Shown here: piece after piece, positions 8,525 to 17,505 of the stretch
Position numbering within the stretch: the stretch's first letter is position 1
How the letters are laid out: each line of letters starts with the position of its first letter
Assembly (NCBI GenBank): GCA_937997485.1
Contig: CALKTH010000046.1
Span: 1 to 64,000, forward strand
Direction of reading: 5' to 3'
Length of the DNA: 64,000 nucleotides
Source: an uncultured Acidimicrobiales bacterium
GTDB taxonomy: Bacteria; Actinomycetota; Acidimicrobiia; Acidimicrobiales; SZUA-35
Program-made: the position numbers and the translations under genes
Notes under the pieces: generated by a model
Databases searched by the model: none
What the model was told of the DNA's origin: nothing
What the model saw: only the letters and a program-made list of their open reading frames with translations

Positions 8525-10003
8525 TCACGGCATCGAACCAGTTCGCAGAATCAGCTCCGGAGTGGCGAGCCAGGCACCAACGATGCCCAGCCGATCTTGT
8601 CGATCCGACTCCAGTTCCTCCCGCCAGAACGCCAACCCCTGGGCATCAGCCTCGCGCCCGAGCACGCCCTTGTAGAGCTCGGCGATGAATGCAGCGTCGT
8701 CGAGGTCTCCGTAGCGGTCGCTGAACTCCGGACTGTCGAGAAACTGGCCGATGATTTGACGCTGGGAGGTGTTGCCAGAGGCCCAGAGCCAGAACCGGGC
8801 TCCCTCGCAGTCGGGCAAACGATCAAACACGACCCCATAGATGCGACCGAGCCAAGCCTCCTCGGGTGCCTGCGGCCGGCTCGTCCCGGTCCGGGCCACA
8901 TTCTCGCCGCTGTCGGCAAGCTGCTGCAGCAGCGACGAGCGGCTCAAGCCGCCGTCCATCTGGCCCTCCCAGAAGCGGCGACCGTCCTCGTCCGGCTCGC
9001 GACCAAGGACGTTGCGATAGACCTCGGCCACAAACGCCGCATCGTCGAGACCATCGAACTGCTCTCTACCCTCCGGGGTACCGAGAAAGGTGGCCGCAAC
9101 CGCGCTGACCGAGGTTCCGTTGGCCACGACGGAGGTCCAATGCGCGAGGCCTTCGGGATCAGGAGGGCGAGCGAAGCCCGCCTCGTAGAGCCGGGTGATG
9201 GCATCGTCGAGCGGACGGTCAGCCGCGGTCCAGGGAAAGACCTGCGTTGGATCGCAGACGCCGGTGGGCGCCGGTTCAGGTGGCGCCGGGACTGGCCCGG
9301 TCCCAACGGTCAGGCGGTCCCATACCGGCCATCCATTGATGGCACAGCCACGCAGGCCAAAGGTTTGCTGCATCATCACCGGGGCGTACATGTCGGGTCG
9401 GCACGTCGAAATGTTCTCGTGACCTCTCCCAATTCGGTGACCGATCTCGTGGTTGATCAAGTACTGGCGGTACGTCTCGAGTTCGCCAGCGAAGAGATTG
9501 TGGAAGACGTCTGGACCCCGCATCCAGCGATGGAAGTTCTCGACAACCCGATTCCCGTTGCGGCAGGAGAGCCGGCCGCGAGTGGGCAATGGCGCGCACA
9601 GCGCATCCACGGTGTTCGGTGTGGCGAGATACAGCGTGAACTCAACACCCGGGTCTGCCGCCAGACCGGAGTCGGCGCCACCGGCGACGAGTTGAAAGCG
9701 CACGTCGAGTCGCCCAGCCCACGAACGCTCGTCGGCCAGTATCGCCACGACCTCTCGAGCAAGTTGGTCGGCGTCGTAGGCGACCTCGGTCTCGGTCTTC
9801 ACGTTGAAGCGGTAGAGCGTGCCGGCCTCGCCGATGACGTCAGAGGTTTCGCGGCTCACATCCCACGTGCGAGACCCACTGGCGGTGAAAGGATTCGCTG
9901 GCACCGCGTTCGAGGCCGATCCGACCGAGGGTGCCATACCGGCAACGATGGCCGCGAGAAGCAGCATCGCGAACGCCATGGGGATCCGCCGACAACTGAT
10001 CAC
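8525..10003 (-). CDS. Secreted DUF3152-type zincin-like protein with two DUF4214 domains
   Basis: A 492-residue protein with a signal peptide (about 1-30, cleavage after SVGSA), then a domain resembling DUF3152 (about 45-230) that carries HEIGHRIGRGH at 185-195. This exact HExxHxxGxxH pattern gives three zinc-ligand histidines and a catalytic Glu, so a metzincin-like metallopeptidase is likely. After a Pro-rich linker come two DUF4214 repeats (about 265-365 and 383-485, each with a LYxxxFxRxPDxxGxxFW-like core). DUF4214 is known mainly from secreted or surface proteins. The nearest upstream gene is 81 bp away and the gap contains a palindromic repeat. Peptidase activity is inferred from the motif. 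Confidence 0.8.
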   Translation of the reverse strand: MISCRRIPMAFAMLLLAAIVAGMAPSVGSASNAVPANPFTASGSRTWDVSRETSDVIGEAGTLYRFNVKTETEVAYDADQLAREVVAILADERSWAGRLDVRFQLVAGGADSGLAADPGVEFTLYLATPNTVDALCAPLPTRGRLSCRNGNRVVENFHRWMRGPDVFHNLFAGELETYRQYLINHEIGHRIGRGHENISTCRPDMYAPVMMQQTFGLRGCAINGWPVWDRLTVGTGPVPAPPEPAPTGVCDPTQVFPWTAADRPLDDAITRLYEAGFARPPDPEGLAHWTSVVANGTSVSAVAATFLGTPEGREQFDGLDDAAFVAEVYRNVLGREPDEDGRRFWEGQMDGGLSRSSLLQQLADSGENVARTGTSRPQAPEEAWLGRIYGVVFDRLPDCEGARFWLWASGNTSQRQIIGQFLDSPEFSDRYGDLDDAAFIAELYKGVLGREADAQGLAFWREELESDRQDRLGIVGAWLATPELILRTGSMP

Positions 10004-10022
10004 GGCCCGACCCTAATCCACT

Positions 10023-10073
10023 CCGAATTGCAGACCTCATGTACCTCAGAGGTACACGAGCGCGGATATTCGG
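10023..10073. repeat. Palindromic dispersed repeat with TGTACCTC/GAGGTACA core, copy 1 of 3
   Basis: The central inverted core ATGTACCTCAGAGGTACA is flanked by imperfect inverted ends (CCGAAT...ATTCGG). Two better-conserved copies lie at 11088-11134 and 11192-11240. It sits just downstream of the methyltransferase gene, between two co-oriented genes. Confidence 0.75.
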
Positions 10074-10084
10074 ATCGTCGACGC

Positions 10085-11017
10085 TCAGGTCCGTCGCCAC
10101 TCGATCGCCAGCCAACTGCCGAGACCCGTGGGTTCAAGCAGCGCCGTCGCCTCATTGATGCGACTGCGCATCCGCATGGCCTCGAGATCCGGGCGAGCGG
10201 CATGGGCTTGCCAGTGGGCTCGGCCCTCCTCGACCAGCTCGTCAATCCCGTGGGCCCGGAGGAACTCAGCCTGGGTCTGCACGTTCGACGGGAGAGGCAG
10301 CTGGTCAACGGCGACGTCGGTCGTGATGTCCCACTCGCCCGGGTTGGCCAGCGGATCATCACCACGCTGATGCGATCGATAGGTACGGAGCCAGCCGCCT
10401 CGATTGGCCAGCTCCTCGGTTGTCGGAGCGCCGTAGTCGAAGGCGAGTACCGAGTGCGCGCCCCGTCGCTGAACCTCGTGCACCCACTGATGGGCCCGCT
10501 CCAAGAGCGGCGCTCGCCGACCCAGAGCAATCTCGAACGAGGGCACGTACATGGTGGGATGCAGCTCCTCCTCACCCTCACCAACGAAGAGCTCCGACCA
10601 CCCGGCCAGCGTGCGCTCGACGATACGAAACGGCAGGTTGTCGAGCAGCTCGTTCGCCACGACCACGCATCCCTCGAGCGACTCGGGAAGCTCGGGCTGG
10701 GTGAACTCGTTGCCGTTGGGATCGACGTTTACTGGCGCCCACGCTTGGGCGCAGCGAGGGCTGGCCCCCTCGACTGAGCGAAGCAGCGTGCCCGGCCCGG
10801 CGCCGGCATCAACCACCGTGAAATTCGCGGGCTGTCCCAGCTCGTCCCAGCGAGCGTCAAGCCATCGGGCAATCACGGCGCCAAAGAGGGGCCCGACCTC
10901 GGGGCTGGTGATGAAGTCACCCGTCCGCCGCCCCGCCACGCCTCGACCTGCGGCGTAGAAGCCCTCGGTCGGGTGATACAGGCAACGATCCATGTAGTAG
11001 TCGAAGCGTTCCGCCAC
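10085..11017 (-). CDS. Class I SAM-dependent methyltransferase, MidA/NDUFAF7 family
   Basis: A 310-residue protein from a GTG start (MAERFDYYMDRCLYHPTEGFY). The N-terminal motif YHPTEGFY and GDFITSPEVGPLFG, together with the SAM-binding loop VVDAGAGPGTLL (about residues 68-79), identify the MidA/NDUFAF7 (DUF185) family. The mitochondrial member dimethylates an arginine of NDUFS2, the NuoD homologue, during complex I assembly. Here the gene lies immediately downstream of nuoN of the first complex I operon (239-bp gap) on the same strand, so a complex I assembly role is an attractive inference. Bacterial members are not well characterised. Length is slightly short of the usual 350-400. Confidence 0.85.
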   Translation of the reverse strand: MAERFDYYMDRCLYHPTEGFYAAGRGVAGRRTGDFITSPEVGPLFGAVIARWLDARWDELGQPANFTVVDAGAGPGTLLRSVEGASPRCAQAWAPVNVDPNGNEFTQPELPESLEGCVVVANELLDNLPFRIVERTLAGWSELFVGEGEEELHPTMYVPSFEIALGRRAPLLERAHQWVHEVQRRGAHSVLAFDYGAPTTEELANRGGWLRTYRSHQRGDDPLANPGEWDITTDVAVDQLPLPSNVQTQAEFLRAHGIDELVEEGRAHWQAHAARPDLEAMRMRSRINEATALLEPTGLGSWLAIEWRRT

Positions 11018-11087
11018 GCCCGCAGGCTACGCGCCCCGCCACGATCCAAGCGCCATCATCCAAGCCCCACACCGGGTGCAACCAACA

Positions 11088-11134
11088 GAATTGCCGCGGC
11101 TATGTACCTCAGAGGTACATCAGCGCCGCAATTC
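11088..11134. repeat. Palindromic dispersed repeat, copy 2 of 3
   Basis: A 47-bp near-perfect palindrome with ends GAATTGC / GCAATTC and core ATGTACCTCAGAGGTACAT. It lies between nuoN and the methyltransferase gene, 57 bp from copy 3. Any transcript would fold it into a long hairpin. Confidence 0.85.
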
Positions 11135-11153
11135 AGAGGAGCTGCGGGTGCGC

Positions 11154-11180
11154 GTGATGGTGAGGGTCAGGCACCCACAG
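11154..11180. repeat. Inverse-orientation copy of the CTGTGGGTGCCTGACC repeat
   Basis: Reading the minus strand gives CTGTGGGTGCCTGACCCTCACC and so on, matching the 27-bp unit at 5614-5640 with two mismatches. It sits between palindromic copies 2 and 3, so two repeat families are interleaved here. Confidence 0.7.
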
Positions 11181-11191
11181 CGGTCTGCAGC

Positions 11192-11240
11192 AGAATTGCG
11201 GCGGCCATGTACCTGAGAGGTACATGAGCGCGGCAATTCT
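11192..11240. repeat. Palindromic dispersed repeat, copy 3 of 3
   Basis: A 49-bp palindrome, ends AGAATTGC / GCAATTCT, core CATGTACCTGAGAGGTACATG. It lies 16 bp beyond the nuoN stop codon, where it could act as a 3'-end stabiliser or terminator of the first complex I operon. Confidence 0.85.
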
Positions 11241-11256
11241 GGGTGGAACAGGCTGG

Positions 11257-12798
11257 CTACGGGAGCTGGATGGCGAAGTCGGTGAGGTCGGAGACCTGGC
11301 CGACGAGCACGGTGCCCGACACGATCGTGACGATCAGGGTGATCACCAGCGCAGCTTGGAGCGTCGGCGGGATGACAACCGGGCTGTCGTCGCCATCGGG
11401 AGCAGGCATGAACCACATCTGCTTGGCGATCGAGAGGTAGTAGAAGGCAGCCAGCACCGAGTTGACCGCAGCGATCACGGCGAGGGCGATACCCCACGGC
11501 TCGCCACCATCGGTGAGAATGCGGAAGATCTCGAACTTGGCGAACCAGCCACCAACCGGCGGGATACCGGCGAGGGAGAACAGGAAGGCCGTCATCGCAG
11601 CGGTGAGGCCCGGGGCGTAGTTGAACGTACCGCCGTAGCTGGAGATCTCACCGGAGCCCGTCTTGCGAGCCAGCGCAATCACCACGGCGAAGGCGCCGAG
11701 GTTCATGGCGGCGTAGATCACGAGGTAGGTGACGATGGCCGACTGAGCCTGCGCCGGACGATCGCCAAAGACGGCGAGCGGGGCCAGCATGTAACCAGCC
11801 TGGGCGATACCGGAGTAGGCCAGCATGCGGACGATGTTCGTCTGACGCATGGCGATCAAGTTGCCGATCGTCATCGTCAGTGCGGAGAGCACCCAGATGA
11901 AGGGCTCGACCACGTCGGCCCGACCGGGGAAGGCGTAGATCACAACGCTCACCAGCGCCACAAACCCAGCGGCCTTGGAGGCCACGGCCAGGAAGGCGGT
12001 CAGTGGTGTGGGCGCACCTTCGTAGGTGTCGGGCGCCCAGGTGTGGAACGGCACTGCCGAAACCTTGAAGCCGAAACCAATGATCGTGAACACAATGGCG
12101 AGCGTGAGCATCGGCCGGGTCTCGCCCTGGCTCAGCACCGCACCGATGTCGGTCAGCTTGGTGCTGCCCGCGGTGCCGTAGAGCAACGACATGCCGTAGA
12201 GCATGATCGACGAAGCGAACACGCCCATGAGCATGTACTTGAGGCCTGCCTCGTTGGAGCGCAGGTCTCGCTTGCGCCATGCAGCCATGAGGTAGGCGGG
12301 GATCGAAACGAGCTCGATAGCCACGAAGATCGTGACCAGGTCTCGAGCCGAGGACATCACCAACATGCCGACGATGGACGCCGAGATGAGCTGGTAGTAC
12401 TCGCTGTCGTAGTAGTCACCCTCGAGCATGTAGTTCGTGGAGATGAGCACGATGATGTAGCCCGTCAGCAGGAACAGGCCCTTGAGCACGAGGGAGTACT
12501 CGTCGACCACCCAGGCGCCATCGAACATCTGGCGAGGCAGTTCGTCGTTGTCAGCCCAGAGCGTGATGACGGGGATCAGCGCAGCCAAGAAGGTGAGGCT
12601 GGTGAGTGTGGGGATGATCTTGCGGACCTTCTCGAGACCAATGAGGTCCACGATGGTCACGAGGGCACCCGTGAACAGCAGCACGAGTTCGGGCGCGACC
12701 GCATGCCAGTCAATGGCGGGCCGGACGAACGGTGCCTGCTCAGCCAACAGCGAGTCGGCTTGAGCAGCGATCGAGGTGAGAACGGGTGCGACAGACAT
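11257..12798 (-). CDS. nuoN: NADH-quinone oxidoreductase subunit N (first complex I)
   Basis: A 513-residue antiporter-like membrane subunit of the proton-pumping arm, with about 14 predicted transmembrane helices. Conserved polar sites are visible: the Glu-containing helix FVAIELVSIPAYLMAAW, a Lys-containing helix near YAGAPTPLTAFLAVASKAAG, and the TM-broken-helix region NIVRMLAYSGIAQAGYML. The start is the ATG at 12798, 12 bp after the nuoM stop. It is the last gene of the operon nuoABCDHIJKLMN on the minus strand. A paralogue with the same role is at 39879-41489. Confidence 0.95.
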   Translation of the reverse strand: MSVAPVLTSIAAQADSLLAEQAPFVRPAIDWHAVAPELVLLFTGALVTIVDLIGLEKVRKIIPTLTSLTFLAALIPVITLWADNDELPRQMFDGAWVVDEYSLVLKGLFLLTGYIIVLISTNYMLEGDYYDSEYYQLISASIVGMLVMSSARDLVTIFVAIELVSIPAYLMAAWRKRDLRSNEAGLKYMLMGVFASSIMLYGMSLLYGTAGSTKLTDIGAVLSQGETRPMLTLAIVFTIIGFGFKVSAVPFHTWAPDTYEGAPTPLTAFLAVASKAAGFVALVSVVIYAFPGRADVVEPFIWVLSALTMTIGNLIAMRQTNIVRMLAYSGIAQAGYMLAPLAVFGDRPAQAQSAIVTYLVIYAAMNLGAFAVVIALARKTGSGEISSYGGTFNYAPGLTAAMTAFLFSLAGIPPVGGWFAKFEIFRILTDGGEPWGIALAVIAAVNSVLAAFYYLSIAKQMWFMPAPDGDDSPVVIPPTLQAALVITLIVTIVSGTVLVGQVSDLTDFAIQLP

Positions 12799-12810
12799 CA
12801 GCGGTGAGGC

Positions 12811-14352
12811 TTACTTTCCGAGTGCGGCAACGGCGTCGGACACGAGCGTGACCGGATCGTCGAGCACATTGAAGATGAGGCCGGGTACGAAACCGAACAG
12901 CACGATGAGGATGAGGAACGGCGTCCAGGCCACCCACTCGTAGATGTTCATGTCGGTGATCTCGGGATCGTCCTCAAATTCCTCGGAGGGCACGCCGAAG
13001 GCGGTGCGCTGGAGGAGCCACAGGAGGTAGCCGGCGGCGAGCACAGTGCCGAGGGCAGCCACGACCATGTAGAAGCGGAAGAGTCCCTGACTCAGGCCGG
13101 GCGCCGGGTTATACGACGCGAGGATGGCCGGGAACTCACCCCAGAAGCCGGCGAGGCCGGGGAGACCGAGCGATGCCATGGTGGCGAAGCCGAGGATCCA
13201 GCCCATCCGAGGGGCCTGCACGAGTAGACCACCGAGGCGCTTGATCTCGAGCGTGTGGTAGCGCTCCTTCACCGATCCGGCGACGAAGAAGAGCATGCCG
13301 GTGATGAGGCCGTGAGCGACCATGCCGAAGATGGCGGCCTGCATGCCGAAGGTGGTGAGCGTGGCGATGCCGAGCATCACGTAACCCATGTGGGCCACCG
13401 AGGAGAAGGCGATGAGGCGCTTCATGTCGGTCTGGGCCAGACAGCCGAGGGCGCCGTAGATGATGCCGACGACGGCGAGCGCACCGATGATCGGGGCCCA
13501 GTCGACGGCGGCGGCGGGGAGGATTGGAATGGCGATTCGGATGAAGCCGTACGTACCGAGTTTGAGGAGCACCGCAGCCAGGATGACCGAGCCCTGCGTG
13601 GGGGCTTGGGTGTGCGCATCGGGCAGCCAGGTGTGGAACGGGAACATCGGCACCTTGATGCCAAAGCCCATGAACATGCCGCCGAAGATCAGCCACTGCG
13701 TGCGGGAGGAGATATCTCGGGAAGCGACTTCCTCGGCGAGAGTGACCATGTCGAAGGTGGAGCTGCCAGTGACCCAGTAGAGGGCGAGGAAGCTGACCAG
13801 CATGAGAGCCGAGCCGAAGAGCGTGTAGAGGAAGAACTTGATGGCGGCGTAGAGACGGTCCGGACCACCCCAGACACCGATCATGAAGTACATCGGGAGC
13901 AGCACGACTTCGAAGAAGACGAAGAAGAGCACGAGGTCCTGGGCGACGAAGGTGCCGAGCATGCCCGTGTGAAGCACGAGGATGAGGCTCAGGAACGCCT
14001 TGGGGTTACCCGGCGCCGGGATGTGCTCCCAGCTGTAGATGATCACCAGTGGAGTGACGAAGAGTGTGAGGGCGATCAGGGGAAGTGAGATGACGTCGAG
14101 CGCCACGTGGTAGTTGGCGTTCACCACGTTGATCCAGGTCTTGTTCACGGCGAACTGCAGCTCGCCGGCCCGGTCGTAGTTGAACTCCAGCATCACCAGG
14201 AGTCCCACGATCGCCGTGGCGATCGTGGTCAGCAGTGCGATCAGCTTGTGAGACTCATCCTGCTTGCCAGGAACGAGCATCATCAGCGCGGCACCCACCA
14301 AAGGCAGGAAGACCATCAGGCTGAGGCCGTAGTCGTTGACGAAGTCAGTCAC
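12811..14352 (-). CDS. nuoM: NADH-quinone oxidoreductase subunit M (first complex I)
   Basis: A 513-residue antiporter-like subunit. Family hallmarks are FFVFFEVVLLPMYFMIGVWGG (essential Glu in TM5), HTWLPDAHTQAPTQGSVILAAVLLKLGTYG (TM7/8 with the Lys) and KRLIAFSSVAHMGYVMLG. About 14 membrane segments are present, and length is typical of NuoM (about 500). It translocates protons in the membrane arm. It lies 25 bp after nuoL and 12 bp before nuoN, so the three large antiporter subunits keep the canonical L-M-N order. Confidence 0.95.
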   Translation of the reverse strand: MTDFVNDYGLSLMVFLPLVGAALMMLVPGKQDESHKLIALLTTIATAIVGLLVMLEFNYDRAGELQFAVNKTWINVVNANYHVALDVISLPLIALTLFVTPLVIIYSWEHIPAPGNPKAFLSLILVLHTGMLGTFVAQDLVLFFVFFEVVLLPMYFMIGVWGGPDRLYAAIKFFLYTLFGSALMLVSFLALYWVTGSSTFDMVTLAEEVASRDISSRTQWLIFGGMFMGFGIKVPMFPFHTWLPDAHTQAPTQGSVILAAVLLKLGTYGFIRIAIPILPAAAVDWAPIIGALAVVGIIYGALGCLAQTDMKRLIAFSSVAHMGYVMLGIATLTTFGMQAAIFGMVAHGLITGMLFFVAGSVKERYHTLEIKRLGGLLVQAPRMGWILGFATMASLGLPGLAGFWGEFPAILASYNPAPGLSQGLFRFYMVVAALGTVLAAGYLLWLLQRTAFGVPSEEFEDDPEITDMNIYEWVAWTPFLILIVLFGFVPGLIFNVLDDPVTLVSDAVAALGK

Positions 14353-14377
14353 TCGAATTCTCTCTCTTTGCTACGAA

Positions 14378-16639
14378 CTAGATGGCGACGACGAAGATGG
14401 CAGCCAGCACGGTGGCGGCACCAAACATCAGCGTGGCGTATTGACGGACCTTGCCGGACTGCACTCGGCGGAGGAATCCACCCGAGCTCAGTGCCGTGAG
14501 ACCAGCACCATTGACCGAGCCATCGATGGCTCCCTGATCAATGAAGCGGTAGAGGAATTGACCGCCCACAACTGCGCCCTTGCCGGCGTAGTTGATGACG
14601 TTGTCGAGGATGTTCTGGTTGAACCAGTACGTGCCTCGAGCCATCCAACCCTTGGTGCCAGCGGCGATGCCGTCGGTGTAGAGGTGGTCGAGGTAGTACT
14701 TCTCGCTGAGCAGCGTGTGGAAGCCGCGGGCGTACTTGTTGCGGTCTCGGAGGCCACCGGTGACCTCGGTGGCCCGAGGGTTCTTGGCGAAGAGGCGCTG
14801 GTAGTAGGCATGGGTCAGGAAGACGGCGACCACGCCAACGAGCGTGGCGAGGATCGCGAGCGGAATGCTGGCCTTGCCGTGGCCGATAGCGGGGAACGAC
14901 GCCACGCTCGACGCAGGCTCGACCCAGTGCTCGAAGATCAGGCCGAAGCGATCGCCGACCCAGTCCTTCGGCATGTTGAGGAAGCCAGCAACGACCGCAC
15001 CAAAGGCGAGAAGCTGCAGCGGGATCATCATGCGAGGCCCGGGATCGTGCGGCGTGTCGTGGCCTCGATATTCGCCGAAGAAGGTGAGCATGATCACTCG
15101 GGTCATGTAGGCGGCGGTGAGCGCCGCCCCAATGATGCCGAAGGCGAAGGGCAGGTAGTAGGTGCCGTTGGCGTCGGTGCCGGGGAAGCCGCCGGTGCCG
15201 ACGAGGATCTCGTCCTTCGACCAGAAGCCAGCAAGCGGGAAGATGCCGATGAGCGCGCCGGTCCCGATCATGAACGTGAGATACGTCTTCGGCATCAGCT
15301 TTCGCAGTCCACCCATCTCGGCCTTCATGTCGAAGCTGTGGTGGCACGCATGGCTGAGCGCACCGGCTCCGAGGAAGAGGCAGGCCTTGAAGATGGCGTG
15401 AGTGAAGAGGTGGAACATGCCAGCGGTCCAGGCGCCAACACCAAGAGCCATGACCATGTAGCCGAGCTGGGAGACCGTGGAGTAGGCCAGCACCTTCTTG
15501 ATGTCGTTCTGCACGAAGGCCAGGAGGCCACCGCCAACGACCGTGATGCCGCCGACCAGCGCCATGGCGTTGATCGAGCTGCCGGGGATGTTGAGGCCGT
15601 TCCAGAAGACCGGGTACAGACGACCGATCATGTAGACGCCGGCCACCACCATGGTGGCGGCGTGAATGAGCGCGGAGACCGGGGTCGGTCCAGCCATGGC
15701 GTCGGGCAGCCAGGTGTGAAGGACGAACTGGCCGGACTTCGACATGACCGCGGCCATGAGGCAGAGGCTCGCCACCGTCAAGGTGCCGTGTCCGATCGCA
15801 CCGTCAACGGCCAAGGTGTTCAGCTCGATGATGTCGAAGCTGTTGTTGGCGGCGAAGAACAGGATCGTCATGCCGATGAGCAGGCCGATGTCGCCCACAC
15901 GATTCGTGAGGAAGGCCTTGAGTGCCGCGTCGGTGTTTGGTTTCTCTTCCCACCAATGGCCGATCAGGGCAAAGGAACAGACGCCCACCAGCTCCCAACC
16001 CACGATCAGCTGCAGCGTGCTGACGCTGAGGACCATGAAGAGCATCGAGGCGGTGAACAGCGACAGGAAGGCGAAGTAGTGGGTGTAGCGACGATCGCCG
16101 CCCACATAGTCAGTGGAGAACACGTGGACCAGCAGCGAGATGAAGGTGACAACCACCAACATCAAGACGGACTGACCGTCGACCAGAGTGCCGATGGCAA
16201 TGTTCTTTGATGCGCCCCGGTCGTCGCAGTTGGAGTTCGGGCCGTCGGAGGTATCGAACCAACACCAGCTGGTGACGACAGGGTTCGGGCGAGCCTCAGC
16301 CGGACCGTCGCCTGCCTCGACCGCAAGTTCGGTGAGTGGACCGAACGAGCCAGCATCGTCTGCCGCGTACTCAGTGATGACGGCGGCGTCTTCGGAGTGA
16401 TCGTCCTTCTCGTCCGGACCGTGGGCAGTGATCCAGCTGAACGCTGTGACCAGGGAGAGCAGGAACGACACCGAAATGGCAGCGAGGCCGATGAAGTGAA
16501 CGTGCTTGCCCAGCCGCTTGCCGATGAACAGCGTCAGCAGGAACGACAGCGCCATGATGGCGGGGATGATGCCGACCCATCCGAAGATGGCGGCGTCAGG
16601 ATCGAAGGTTGTGGAGGCCTCGACGGCGAAAAGGTTCAT
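14378..16639 (-). CDS. nuoL: NADH-quinone oxidoreductase subunit L (first complex I), with acidic loop insertion
   Basis: A 753-residue distal antiporter-like subunit. Signatures are IVGWELVGVCSFALIGHWW, HTWLPDAMAGPTPVSALIHAATMVVAGVY and FCxKDEI-type AGFWSKDEILVG, followed by the lateral-helix region at the C-terminus. It is about 130 residues longer than Escherichia coli NuoL (613). Part of the excess is an Asp/Glu-rich segment at residues 72-145 between the second and third membrane helices, holding two Cys (SWCWF and SNCDD) that could form an exported disulfide. It starts 8 bp after nuoK. Confidence 0.95.
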   Translation of the reverse strand: MNLFAVEASTTFDPDAAIFGWVGIIPAIMALSFLLTLFIGKRLGKHVHFIGLAAISVSFLLSLVTAFSWITAHGPDEKDDHSEDAAVITEYAADDAGSFGPLTELAVEAGDGPAEARPNPVVTSWCWFDTSDGPNSNCDDRGASKNIAIGTLVDGQSVLMLVVVTFISLLVHVFSTDYVGGDRRYTHYFAFLSLFTASMLFMVLSVSTLQLIVGWELVGVCSFALIGHWWEEKPNTDAALKAFLTNRVGDIGLLIGMTILFFAANNSFDIIELNTLAVDGAIGHGTLTVASLCLMAAVMSKSGQFVLHTWLPDAMAGPTPVSALIHAATMVVAGVYMIGRLYPVFWNGLNIPGSSINAMALVGGITVVGGGLLAFVQNDIKKVLAYSTVSQLGYMVMALGVGAWTAGMFHLFTHAIFKACLFLGAGALSHACHHSFDMKAEMGGLRKLMPKTYLTFMIGTGALIGIFPLAGFWSKDEILVGTGGFPGTDANGTYYLPFAFGIIGAALTAAYMTRVIMLTFFGEYRGHDTPHDPGPRMMIPLQLLAFGAVVAGFLNMPKDWVGDRFGLIFEHWVEPASSVASFPAIGHGKASIPLAILATLVGVVAVFLTHAYYQRLFAKNPRATEVTGGLRDRNKYARGFHTLLSEKYYLDHLYTDGIAAGTKGWMARGTYWFNQNILDNVINYAGKGAVVGGQFLYRFIDQGAIDGSVNGAGLTALSSGGFLRRVQSGKVRQYATLMFGAATVLAAIFVVAI

Positions 16640-16647
16640 GCGTCAGA

Positions 16648-16947
16648 TCAGCCTTGGAGAAGGTCGGCTTCGGACACGTCAATACTGCGACGGTTCCGGT
16701 AGATGAGCAGGACGATCGCCAGGCCCACGCCGACTTCGGCGGCGGCAACAGCAATCACGAACAGGGCGAACACCTGGCCAGAAATGGTGCCGGTGTAGGC
16801 GCCAAAGGCGACGAGGTTGATGTTCACCGCATTGAGGATGAGCTCGATCGACATCAGCATGAGGACGCCGTTCTTGCGGGTGAGCACGCCGTACACGCCG
16901 ATGCAGAACAGGGCTGCGGCGAAGAGCAGGAACTGATTCAGAAACAT
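16648..16947 (-). CDS. nuoK: NADH-quinone oxidoreductase subunit K (first complex I)
   Basis: A 99-residue, three-helix membrane subunit corresponding to ND4L. The conserved Glu pair sits in GVLTRKNGVLMLMSIELILNAVN and in the third helix (AAAEVGVGLAIVLLIYRN). It forms part of the E-channel linking quinone reduction to proton pumping. Length and topology match the family exactly. It lies 3 bp after nuoJ and 8 bp before nuoL. Confidence 0.95.
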   Translation of the reverse strand: MFLNQFLLFAAALFCIGVYGVLTRKNGVLMLMSIELILNAVNINLVAFGAYTGTISGQVFALFVIAVAAAEVGVGLAIVLLIYRNRRSIDVSEADLLQG

Positions 16948-16950
16948 GAG

Positions 16951-17505
16951 CTAGTCCCTCCGTGCCACGACGACGGCCCCGATGAGGGCGGCGAGCAGAA
17001 GCAGTGAAATGGCTTCGAACGGCACGATGAAGGTGCTGAAGATCGAGTCAGCGACCTCTTGGGTGCGCTGCGGCTGGCGATCGGCCGGAAGCTCGATCGT
17101 GTCGAACTCGTCCACCAACGAGTACGACATCACGGCCATCAGCAGGACGGCGACGAGGCCGCCGATCCACTTCTGCTCGTGATCGAGGTCGTCTTCGTGG
17201 CCGATCTTGGCTCGGGTGAGCATCACGCCGAACAGGAGCAAGACCATGATGGCTCCGAGGTACACCAGCACTTGGGTGGCAGCCGCAAACTCGGCGCCCA
17301 GCAAGATGTAGACCGCCGCCACAACCGCCAGCACCACCAGCAGGTAGAGCGCGGCGTGCACCACGTTCGAGGTGGTGACCATCTTGATGGCTGCGAAGAG
17401 TGCAACAGCAGCGATGACGTAGAACACGCCATTCGCAACCCACTCTTCGGTGTTGGTCATCGAGCTCTGCGCGAAAAGAGCGCCGGACGAGAGCGCCGCA
17501 ATCAT
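16951..17505 (-). CDS. nuoJ: NADH-quinone oxidoreductase subunit J (first complex I)
   Basis: A 184-residue membrane subunit (ND6 homologue) with five predicted helices. The family signature [48 protein letters not shown] includes the flexible TM3 region and the A-x-QVxVYxGAI motif. It has an N-terminal extension before helix 1 containing SSMTNTEEW. The start overlaps the nuoI stop by four bases, indicating translational coupling. Confidence 0.95.
   Translation of the reverse strand: MIAALSSGALFAQSSMTNTEEWVANGVFYVIAAVALFAAIKMVTTSNVVHAALYLLVVLAVVAAVYILLGAEFAAATQVLVYLGAIMVLLLFGVMLTRAKIGHEDDLDHEQKWIGGLVAVLLMAVMSYSLVDEFDTIELPADRQPQRTQEVADSIFSTFIVPFEAISLLLLAALIGAVVVARRD

Noticed and set aside
11041-11256. 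Insertion-sequence remnant near nuoN
   Set aside because: The palindromes are short, non-coding and not flanked by target duplications or a transposase remnant, so they are called repeats, not an IS.
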